Assembly (NCBI GenBank): GCA_012513545.1
Contig: JAAZCB010000958.1
Location: 1-5,278, forward strand
DNA: 5,278 nucleotides
Direction: 5' to 3'
Origin: Clostridiaceae bacterium
GTDB taxonomy: Bacteria; Bacillota_A; Clostridia; Acetivibrionales; Acetivibrionaceae
Both the position numbers and the translations under genes were made by a program. Numbering within the stretch: position 1 is the stretch's first letter; the number at the start of each line of letters is the position of its first letter. The notes beneath the pieces were generated by a model. That model searched no databases. It was given only the letters and a program-made list of their open reading frames with translations, and had not been told where the DNA came from. Positions 1-5,004 of the stretch are shown here, piece by piece.

Positions 1-434
1 AAATGACTCTTTCAAAGGAAGATACTGAAGAAATATTACAGGAAGCTTATATTCGTGCATATAAGTCTCTTTACAGATGTACCTGTACATCCAGATATAC
101 TGTATGGTTATATAAAATAGTTGTAAATGAGTTCCGTAACTATTATAAGAGAAAAGGTAAAAAACAAAAGCCCGAAAGCAGTACTTTATATGATCTTTCA
201 AGCACAGAATCAAACTATCAAAGCCAGGAGGACTATAATCTTACAGTTAAATTAATCAACAGCTTGGAAGAAAACCAGAGAATGGCCTTTTTATTGGAGC
301 CTTTAGAGGGATTTAATTATAAGGAAATTTCGTTGATTATCGGAGAATCCGTTGAATCTGCTAAAATGAAAGTGAATAAAGCCAAAGCTGTTGTAGGTCA
401 AAAATTTTGTGAGTTGAAAAAGGGAGAGAAGTAG
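1..434 (+). CDS. ECF-type RNA polymerase sigma factor, 5'-truncated by window edge
   Basis: Extracytoplasmic-function-type sigma-70 subunit that would direct RNA polymerase to its own promoter set. The visible 143 residues (numbered from the Met codon at 3) contain the later part of region 2: the acidic helix KEDTEEILQEAYIRAYKSL (5-23), then SRYTVWLYKIVVNEFRNYYKRK (30-51), which fits the family pattern F-x-TWLY-x-I-x-N...RR of the -10 recognition helix. A polar linker (about 52-82) follows. Region 4 spans about 85-138, with LEENQRMAFLLEPLEGFNYKEIS leading into a helix-turn-helix for -35 recognition. Family members usually have some 35-40 more residues before this point, so the Met at position 3 is almost certainly internal and the true start lies upstream of the window. 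The stop is followed at once by the anti-sigma ATG. Odd: a C-x-C pair (C26, C28) sits where relatives usually have a short polar loop. Confidence 0.9.
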   Translation, partial: MTLSKEDTEEILQEAYIRAYKSLYRCTCTSRYTVWLYKIVVNEFRNYYKRKGKKQKPESSTLYDLSSTESNYQSQEDYNLTVKLINSLEENQRMAFLLEPLEGFNYKEISLIIGESVESAKMKVNKAKAVVGQKFCELKKGEK

Positions 435-800
435 ATGAAGTGTTCAGCGAGGCAGGTTGAATTAATACTTTTTGTTGATGATGAAATCTCAGATGAAGAA
501 AAGCTCGTAATTGATAGTCACCTTCAGGAATGCGAGAACTGCATGAGTTTTGTTAACGCAGTTAGAAGTGCCAGAGCTTATGCCGGAAAGAACATAAAAT
601 GTGACAGAGATCTACTGGTAAGAGTAAAAGAGAAACTGGATAAGGATTATTACAAGAATAAAAGTTATCGAATAATACATAAAGCAATGTTTTATTTCTC
701 ACTTTGTAAGCCTTTATTTGCGGTTGTTATAATAGTGTTGATTCTGCTTTCGCTGCTTTATTTTGATTTTTTTGGAGTAATAAAAAGAACATTTTACTAA
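435..800 (+). CDS. Anti-sigma factor with zinc-finger (ZAS/zf-HC2-like) domain and one membrane helix
   Basis: Probable cognate anti-sigma factor that would hold the upstream sigma factor at the membrane. The 121-residue protein has the H-x3-C-x2-C signature of zinc-binding anti-sigma domains (H29, C33, C36), and C3 is a likely fourth ligand. A charged helical linker (about 38-80) follows, then one hydrophobic helix at about 93-112. Only about nine residues follow the helix, so there is almost no extracytoplasmic domain. The cytoplasmic finger and single helix match the membrane anti-sigma architecture, but the protein is short and lacks the usual outer sensor. The ATG abuts the sigma TAG (432-434), with a GGGAGAG-like site (422-428) inside the end of the sigma gene, so the two are probably translationally coupled. 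The gene identity is a family inference. The signal it senses is unknown. Confidence 0.86.
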   Translation: MKCSARQVELILFVDDEISDEEKLVIDSHLQECENCMSFVNAVRSARAYAGKNIKCDRDLLVRVKEKLDKDYYKNKSYRIIHKAMFYFSLCKPLFAVVIIVLILLSLLYFDFFGVIKRTFY

Positions 801-840
801 AGGTGAATATATTGTGATTAATAGAATTAATAAAAAGCTG

Positions 841-869
841 TTCAATTTACATAATAATTATGCTATTAT
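841..869 (+). promoter_or_regulatory. Candidate promoter for the ECF transporter S-component gene
   Basis: TTCAAT (841-846) is followed after 17 bases by an extended -10, TGC-TATTAT (861-869). An overlapping TATAAT lies at 867-872. The -35 matches the TTGACA consensus at only three positions, so the extended -10 would carry the promoter. Expected transcription start is near 876, about 35 bases before the gene. The DNA is very AT-rich, so chance matches are likely. Confidence 0.4.
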
Positions 870-911
870 AATTTTTATATTTAATTAATTTAATAATTGA
901 GGGATAAAACA

Positions 912-1430
912 ATGAATAAGGATAGAATCCGATTTATAACAAGAACATCAGTATTACTTGCTTTAACTGTTGTGCTTCAGTATGTAGGAAGAATTGTTCC
1001 ATTAGGACCGAACAGTAACTTTATTGTCGGTCCATTAGTAAATGCTTGCCTAATTATTTCCACTTATTTTGTCGGCATACTCTCCGGTGTAGTAATTTCA
1101 ATACTTTCGGTCGTAGGAGCAATTCTTACGGGAGCTGCAATGCCACTACCTCTAGCACCTTTCATAATATTGGGAAATCTTTCGTTGATTTTGGCATTTT
1201 ACTTTTTAAGGAGTAAGAAAATACTTGGAGTTGTTAGCGGAGCAGTTTTGAAGTTTGCAGTTATAGCAATATCAAGTGGTTTAATAATACCTGTATTGAA
1301 ATTGCCTCCCAAAAAAACCCAAACAATGCTTTTTGCATTCAACTGGCCTCAGCTTGTAACTGCCCTTATAGGAGGAGTTATTGCTATTATTGTAATTAAT
1401 AGGCTCAAAAAGAATTTTGATGAAAAATAG
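912..1430 (+). CDS. ECF-type transporter S component (substrate-binding membrane subunit), substrate unknown
   Basis: Integral membrane protein of 172 residues with about six hydrophobic helices (roughly 8-26, 38-56, 57-75, 82-99, 105-128 and 145-163) and a basic C-terminal tail. This matches the size and topology of S components of energy-coupling-factor importers, which bind a vitamin or other micronutrient and dock on a shared EcfA/EcfA'/EcfT module. The N-terminal helix has the usual ALTVVLQ-type stretch. The loop LGPNSNFIVGPLVN (31-44) and the FNWPQLVTALIGG segment (143-155) look like family-conserved parts. I chose the ATG at 912 because GAGGG (899-903) lies eight bases upstream. An in-frame TTG at 897 precedes that site and is unlikely. 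No ATPase or EcfT gene is visible, as expected for group II S components that share one module encoded elsewhere. The substrate cannot be read from sequence or neighbours. Confidence 0.82.
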   Translation: MNKDRIRFITRTSVLLALTVVLQYVGRIVPLGPNSNFIVGPLVNACLIISTYFVGILSGVVISILSVVGAILTGAAMPLPLAPFIILGNLSLILAFYFLRSKKILGVVSGAVLKFAVIAISSGLIIPVLKLPPKKTQTMLFAFNWPQLVTALIGGVIAIIVINRLKKNFDEK

Positions 1431-1477
1431 CCTGTAAAGAATAACTTAAAATATTATCAAAGCCAATTATTTTACTC

Positions 1478-1505
1478 TAACCTTGTTGGTTCGAAATACC
1501 GATAT
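1478..1505 (+). promoter_or_regulatory. Candidate sigma-D (flagellar/chemotaxis) promoter upstream of the chemoreceptor
   Basis: TAAC (1478-1481), 16 bases, then ACCGATAT (1498-1505). This compares with the Bacillus/Clostridium sigma-D (sigma-28) pattern TAAA-N(14-16)-GCCGATAT: three of four and seven of eight matches with an allowed spacer. The next gene is a chemoreceptor, a typical member of this regulon. It would give a leader of roughly 180 bases. A second, weaker -10-like GCGATAT lies at 1611-1617 with no matching -35 element at the right distance. Confidence 0.42.
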
Positions 1506-1616
1506 TATATTGAAAGATATAAAGGTTTTCATCGAGCTTTAGTTTCCATGACACACTATCTCGAAAATTAGATTTTTCAATGTATAAACATTCTCGTGAC
1601 TTTAATAGATGCGATA

Positions 1617-1645
1617 TTGATTGTATTAGTGTTGTCTGGTAAATT
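1617..1645 (+). promoter_or_regulatory. Candidate housekeeping promoter upstream of the chemoreceptor
   Basis: TTGATT (1617-1622), a 17-base spacer, and TAAATT (1640-1645) match the sigma-A consensus at four of six positions in each box. The expected start is near 1652, giving a leader of about 45 bases that contains the strong ribosome binding site of the next gene. It may act beside or instead of the sigma-D-like site further upstream. Confidence 0.33.
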
Positions 1646-1695
1646 ATATGGCTTTTCGAATTATAATTATTTCCATGAGGAGAGAGGGAAGAGTA

Positions 1696-1887
1696 ATGGC
1701 ACACGATAAAATCCTCACATCAGATTACTTTCAAAGATTGAATAAAGATGGCAATAATTCTTTGATAAAGATGTTTGAAATTTCAATGATAGCAGGTTTT
1801 ATTGTTGCAACATCCTCTGAAATTGCCTTAAAAAAGCAGGATTTTTTTACAACCAGGATGATTATTGTAAATATGTATTTGTTATAA
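1696..1887 (+). pseudogene. N-terminal piece (first membrane helix) of a frame-split methyl-accepting chemotaxis protein
   Basis: 63 codons ending in TAA at 1885-1887. The piece has a polar cytoplasmic start (1-24), a hydrophobic helix at about 26-45 ([20 protein letters not shown]), and the beginning of a second helix, MIIVNMYLL (55-63), which stops abruptly. The start at 1696 follows an excellent site, AGAGGG (1683-1688), seven bases upstream. Another in-frame ATG at 1648 lies before that site and is unlikely. The protein logically continues in the frame that opens at 1887. That frame begins in mid-helix with [10 protein letters not shown], so the two pieces together make one helix and a receptor of about 507 residues. 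One missing base (or two extra) near 1873-1887 would explain the split. It could be a natural mutation, a sequence error, or a functional coupled pair, since the stop and next start overlap as TAATG. Confidence 0.72.
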
Positions 1888-3218
1888 TGGCAGCAATTCC
1901 TTTTCTTTTGCGTAGCTTGAAGGTAAAGGAGAATATTATAACACATGTTTTGTCAATTCTGTTTCTGGTGGATTACGGTTTCATTTTGGTGGTTTTCTCC
2001 AAAACGGCTGCAATGACTGTATGGGCGATGGGGCTTATACTTATCATTTCAAGTATGTTTTTTGTAAACAGGGTAGTTCTGCTTTATTCTTCAATCGGAT
2101 GTCTGACTTTTTCCATCATATGCTATTTTAAAATACCTACAATGAGTGTGAAATTTGAAGTAGATGACCATATTGGCAGGATAGGTATTCTGATAATTGC
2201 GACTATGCTTGCTGTTATAGCCAACAAGCAGTATAGAAAGAGACTTACGGATAATTTCAATCAATTGGAAAATATAAACAAAGCAAATGAGTACAATAAT
2301 ATGCTTATAATAAATATCAGGAATACCGTTGAACAGCTTGCTTCAATAAGTGCACAGGTGGAAAAACTTATTGATGAATCTTCTCATGGACTTAAGGACA
2401 TTTTCTTTACGTCAGGAAATATTTTGGTAAATTCCAGGGATACGGTTGCTTCAATAGAATACGTAGAGAATGACTTGAAAATATTAAATGAGAATACCAG
2501 ATTTGTTTCGGATAATGTAAACAATGCAACAGAATCTCTTAATGCTTCAAAAGATATGGTAAACATTAGTAAAGATAAGGTTCTTAAATTTGGAAATACC
2601 ATGAATCTGATTTCAGATTCTGTTGATGAAGTAAATGTATCAATTAATCAACTGTATAATAATGCAGGGGAAATTGAATCAGCCATCTCCAAGATATCTG
2701 AAATATCAAACAATACAAACCTCCTTTCATTAAATGCCTCTATAGAAGCGGCAAAGGCAGGGGAATACGGAAGGGGTTTTTCTGTAGTTGCCGGTGAGAT
2801 AAGGAAGCTTGCAGATAATACACGACAATTGTCATCAAATATATCCGATACCACCAGGAATATGCAGCAGTCTCTAAACAGTCTTATTGAACTTTTTTCA
2901 GATACTACTCATAAAGTAGGTGCGGGGGTGGAAGAAACTAAGGATATTACAGAAATGATGATAAAAATTGCTGAATCTATTGCTGCAATTACAAAGAAAA
3001 TGAACGAAATTAATCAGTATACCTTGAAGCAGCAGGAATTTACAGATGATATTGGTTCCCATGTCAATAATGTTTCTGAGCTGGCAGGTAAAACTAATGA
3101 AGGAATTACAAGCATTACAAAAGTAATAGAGGAAGTGAGTTCGTCCATAAATGAGATAAACAACGCAGCTTCTATTGTTGTAGATACTGTAAACAAGCTT
3201 GACAAAATCTCATCATAG
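1887..3218 (+). CDS. Methyl-accepting chemotaxis protein, main part (multi-helix membrane sensor plus signalling domain)
   Basis: Chemoreceptor that would feed signals to CheA/CheW at the membrane. The 443 visible residues hold the end of one helix (1-8), four more hydrophobic helices (about 20-38, 42-60, 62-81 and 97-113), and then a long coiled-coil cytoplasmic domain. The hairpin tip, the most conserved part of the family, is plain at about 270-310 ([20 protein letters not shown], then [20 protein letters not shown]). No large extracellular ligand-binding loop or recognisable HAMP domain is present, so sensing is probably done by the membrane bundle. The C terminus lacks the NWETF-type tether for the methyltransferase. 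The frame opens at 1821. The ATG at 1887 overlaps the TAA of the upstream piece and has no ribosome binding site of its own, so translation would need coupling or a frameshift. The signalling domain is fully open, which suggests the lesion is recent, an error, or tolerated. Ligand unknown. Confidence 0.9.
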   Translation: MAAIPFLLRSLKVKENIITHVLSILFLVDYGFILVVFSKTAAMTVWAMGLILIISSMFFVNRVVLLYSSIGCLTFSIICYFKIPTMSVKFEVDDHIGRIGILIIATMLAVIANKQYRKRLTDNFNQLENINKANEYNNMLIINIRNTVEQLASISAQVEKLIDESSHGLKDIFFTSGNILVNSRDTVASIEYVENDLKILNENTRFVSDNVNNATESLNASKDMVNISKDKVLKFGNTMNLISDSVDEVNVSINQLYNNAGEIESAISKISEISNNTNLLSLNASIEAAKAGEYGRGFSVVAGEIRKLADNTRQLSSNISDTTRNMQQSLNSLIELFSDTTHKVGAGVEETKDITEMMIKIAESIAAITKKMNEINQYTLKQQEFTDDIGSHVNNVSELAGKTNEGITSITKVIEEVSSSINEINNAASIVVDTVNKLDKISS

Positions 3219-3232
3219 TGTTCTGGAAAATT

Positions 3233-3262
3233 TTATTTATATATAGTATTATATATAAATAA
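3233..3262. repeat. Perfect 13-bp inverted repeat, all A/T arms, 4-base loop
   Basis: The arm TTATTTATATATA (3233-3245) is repeated as its exact reverse complement at 3250-3262 around GTAT. It lies just after the chemoreceptor stop and ends three bases before the TG of the extended -10 of the next gene, covering its -35 region. It could be an operator for a dimeric repressor or a weak bidirectional terminator. The stem has no G-C pairs and no following T run, which argues against an efficient intrinsic terminator. Confidence 0.75.
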
Positions 3263-3264
3263 TC

Positions 3265-3273
3265 TGATATAAT
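3265..3273 (+). promoter_or_regulatory. Extended -10 promoter of the TM1266-family gene
   Basis: TG-A-TATAAT (3265-3273) is a perfect extended -10. No good -35 box is present at 17 bases (AGTATT, 3245-3250), which is acceptable for extended -10 promoters. The expected start is near 3280. The gene's ribosome binding site GAGGT (3298-3302) lies six bases before its ATG. The inverted repeat at 3233-3262 occupies the -35 region. Confidence 0.5.
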
Positions 3274-3308
3274 GTTTAAAAAGTAAGATAATTATATGAG
3301 GTAATTCA

Positions 3309-3560
3309 ATGGAAAAAGGAAACAGAGTTGCTGTTATAGGTATAGTTGTCAATAACCGTGAAGAATCATCCAAAAAAGTAAATGACATATTAAGCAATTA
3401 TGGACAGATAGTTGTTGGCAGAATGGGGATACCTTATAAAGAGAAGGGCATTTCAGTGATGTCGATAATTGTTGATGGTTCTAATGATGAAATAGGTGCA
3501 TTGACAGGAAAGCTGGGAAATATAAATGGAATTAAAGTAAAGGTTGCCTTGACATATTAA
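3309..3560 (+). CDS. TM1266-family small protein, putative [FeFe]-hydrogenase system regulator
   Basis: An 83-residue protein resembling the TM1266 family, small ferredoxin-fold (ACT/NikR C-terminal-like) proteins often encoded with the HydE, HydF and HydG maturation factors and annotated as putative iron-only hydrogenase system regulators. The beta-alpha-beta pattern is visible: RVAVIGIVVNNRE (6-18) forms the first strand, SSKKVNDILSNYG (20-32) a helix, and IVVGRMGIPYKEKGISVMSIIVDGS (34-58) strands with the characteristic GRMGIPY-type segment. A second helix and a last strand (IKVKVALTY, 75-83) follow. The length is normal for the family. The start is set by GAGGT six bases upstream. It has its own promoter candidate and is followed by a hairpin, so it is probably monocistronic. 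No DNA-binding domain is visible, so the word regulator is by association. No hydrogenase maturation gene lies in the window. Confidence 0.85.
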   Translation: MEKGNRVAVIGIVVNNREESSKKVNDILSNYGQIVVGRMGIPYKEKGISVMSIIVDGSNDEIGALTGKLGNINGIKVKVALTY

Positions 3561-3593
3561 GGTTAGTACTTATTATTGCCACATAATTCCAAG

Positions 3594-3635
3594 TGCGCAA
3601 CTAAGAAGGAATTCATTTCCACTTTAGTTTGTGCA
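3594..3635 (+). terminator. Imperfect long hairpin, possible terminator of the TM1266-family gene
   Basis: TGCGCAACTAAG (3594-3605) pairs with 3623-3635 (TTAGTTTGTGCA) through G-T wobbles and one bulged T (3628). An inner GGAA/TTCC stem (3608-3611 with 3617-3620) closes on a five-base loop. Only a short GTGTTTT follows (3637-3642), so the T tract is weak. It lies 33 bases after the stop codon, a normal place for a terminator, but it could also be a structured leader element or processing site. Confidence 0.35.
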
Positions 3636-3659
3636 GTGTTTTAAAGGCTTCGATATGGT

Positions 3660-3704
3660 TTGCTGCCTGGATTCAGCAGCAATGATCAATATTGTGGTAT
3701 TGAT
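3660..3704. repeat. Two adjacent short perfect inverted repeats
   Basis: TTGCTGC (3660-3666) with GCAGCAA (3676-3682) around a nine-base loop, then ATCAATA (3685-3691) with TATTGAT (3698-3704) around six bases. Both have perfect 7-bp arms and they follow each other closely, so the RNA could form two tandem stem-loops between the TM1266-family gene and the desulfurase-like gene. No known RNA motif is recognised. The second, being AT-rich, may be chance. Confidence 0.45.
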
Positions 3705-3769
3705 GCTATTGTTTATAACGGAACCTTATGTACCGGAGAAACATATGATGTTTTTATAAAAACTGATTC

Positions 3770-3778
3770 TGTCATAAT
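3770..3778 (+). promoter_or_regulatory. Weak candidate promoter for the desulfurase-like gene
   Basis: TG-T-CATAAT (3770-3778) resembles an extended -10 with one mismatch in the hexamer. No convincing -35 lies 16-18 bases upstream. It would give a leader of about 65-70 bases. It is proposed because the gene is separated from its neighbour by a hairpin and some 290 bases and needs its own promoter. Confidence 0.25.
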
Positions 3779-3852
3779 TATATCGAAAGTTTTTTACCAT
3801 AATTAATTTTTGTAAATGAAATAAGTTTTTAAGCAATAAGAGGTGATTGGTA

Positions 3853-5004
3853 TTGATATATCTTGATAATGCAGCTACCTCCTACCCTAAGCCGGATATT
3901 GTATATGCCGAAATGTTGAGGTGTATGAAGGATTACTGTGCAAACCCCGGCAGGGGAGGTCATCAAATGTCCATTGAGTCTGGCAAGGCAGTTTTACGTG
4001 CGAGGGAAACTGTAGCAGAATTTTTCAATATCCCTAACCCCATGCAACTGGTATTTACAAAAAATGCTACAGAGGCTTTAAATATAGCAATAAAGGGAGT
4101 ATTAAAGCCTGGTGATCATGTAATTACAACAGGAATGGAGCATAATTCTGTTAACAGGCCTTTGAAAACTCTTGAGAGGGATATTGGCATCAGGCATACG
4201 GTTGTAAAGGGAGACGCATGGGGAGAAGTAGACCCGGAGGATATAAGAAAAGTAATAACACCTGAAACAAAGCTGATAGCGTGCACCTTATCCTCTAACG
4301 TAAATGGAATTATAATGCCGGTGTGGGATATTGGAAGGATAGCAAGTGAAAGCAACATATTATACTTAATTGACGCATCACAGGGAGCAGGCTCAATTAA
4401 GCTTGATATAAAGGAACTGAAGGCAGATATGCTTGCTGTTCCGGGACATAAGGGACTTTTAGGGCCTCAGGGAACCGGAGCTCTTTATGTATCTGAAGGA
4501 GTCAAAATCAAATCCTTAACAGAGGGTGGAACGGGAAGCAATTCTGAAGACCTGTACCAACCTGAGATATTTCCCGATTTACTCGAAAGTGGAACTCTAA
4601 ACACCTCAGGAATAGTAGGGTTGGGCTTCGGAATAGAATATATAAATAGCGTTGGGATTGACAACATAAATAAACATAAACATATGCTTGTAGAAAAGCT
4701 TCACGAAGGCTTAAGTGAAATAAAGAGTGTAAAATTATACAGCAGATCCGAAATAAATAAAAATTCAGGTATTGCTGCGTTTAATTTTGAAGGAGTTGAA
4801 TCAACAGAAACAAGCTATATTCTAGATAAGATATATGGCATTGCTTCACGGGCAGGACTACATTGCGCACCAACTGCACATAATCATCTCGGAACCTTAA
4901 AGACTGGTATTGTGCGCCTGAGTGTAAGTTGCTTCAATACTCTCGAAGAGGTGGAAAAAACAATTATTTCAATTAAGGAAATTTCTGAAAGTATAGTTAT
5001 TTAG
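3853..5004 (+). CDS. PLP-dependent class V aminotransferase, cysteine desulfurase family
   Basis: A 383-residue cytoplasmic enzyme of the fold-type I, class V aminotransferase family, resembling the cysteine desulfurase-like (EF2568-type) group. Such enzymes remove sulfur (or selenium) from cysteine-type substrates for Fe-S clusters and other sulfur compounds. The sequence begins MIYLDNAATSYPKP, the family's N terminus. Visible active-site elements: TEALN (73-77) at the phosphate-binding side, H97 in EHNS stacking on the cofactor, D174 and Q177 in LIDASQGAG, and the Schiff-base lysine K200 in PGHKGLLGPQGTG. C338 in RAGLHCAP sits where cysteine desulfurases carry the catalytic cysteine. The length is full. 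The TTG at 3853 is the likely start: GAGGTG (3840-3845) is seven bases away, and the TTG at 3847 is too close. The in-vivo substrate is not proven. No Fe-S scaffold gene (sufB, sufU or iscU) lies beside it. Confidence 0.9.
   Translation: MIYLDNAATSYPKPDIVYAEMLRCMKDYCANPGRGGHQMSIESGKAVLRARETVAEFFNIPNPMQLVFTKNATEALNIAIKGVLKPGDHVITTGMEHNSVNRPLKTLERDIGIRHTVVKGDAWGEVDPEDIRKVITPETKLIACTLSSNVNGIIMPVWDIGRIASESNILYLIDASQGAGSIKLDIKELKADMLAVPGHKGLLGPQGTGALYVSEGVKIKSLTEGGTGSNSEDLYQPEIFPDLLESGTLNTSGIVGLGFGIEYINSVGIDNINKHKHMLVEKLHEGLSEIKSVKLYSRSEINKNSGIAAFNFEGVESTETSYILDKIYGIASRAGLHCAPTAHNHLGTLKTGIVRLSVSCFNTLEEVEKTIISIKEISESIVI

Larger units (their letters stand above)
3645..3806 (+). other. Start-less open stretch, possible gene remnant
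   Basis: This frame is open for 53 codons between a TAA at 3642-3644 and a TAA at 3804-3806. It has no ATG start and no ribosome binding site; a TTG at 3660 is the only start-like codon near its beginning. The translation looks more protein-like than random AT-rich DNA, with segments such as YCGIDAIVYNG and TGETYDVFIKTDS. It could be the tail of a decayed gene. I do not recognise a family, and overlapping inverted repeats occupy its first part. Low certainty. Confidence 0.22.

Noticed and set aside
1431..1695. Riboswitch (for example c-di-GMP type) in the chemoreceptor leader
   Set aside because: I looked for the conserved GEMM core words and did not find them; no strong multi-stem fold is visible.
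1477..1704. 75-codon open frame on the - strand between the transporter and chemoreceptor genes
   Set aside because: It overlaps the chemoreceptor ribosome binding site and start, its translation resembles no known family, and the same DNA holds plausible + strand promoters.
1731..1946. 71-codon - strand frame over the chemoreceptor split
   Set aside because: It is the antisense of coding sequence for the first membrane helices and has no credible family signature.
2384..3205. Several - strand frames inside the chemoreceptor gene
   Set aside because: They are mirror frames of the conserved signalling domain, which is clearly coded on the + strand.
3682..3759. 25-codon hydrophobic small frame starting MINIVVLMLL
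   Set aside because: There is no ribosome binding site before the ATG, it overlaps the inverted repeats, and there is no toxin-like context such as an antisense RNA promoter that I can support.
3561..3852. T-box or other known riboswitch before the desulfurase-like gene
   Set aside because: No T-box core (AGGGTGG-type) or other recognised aptamer core is present, and the hairpins do not end in a terminator next to the gene.
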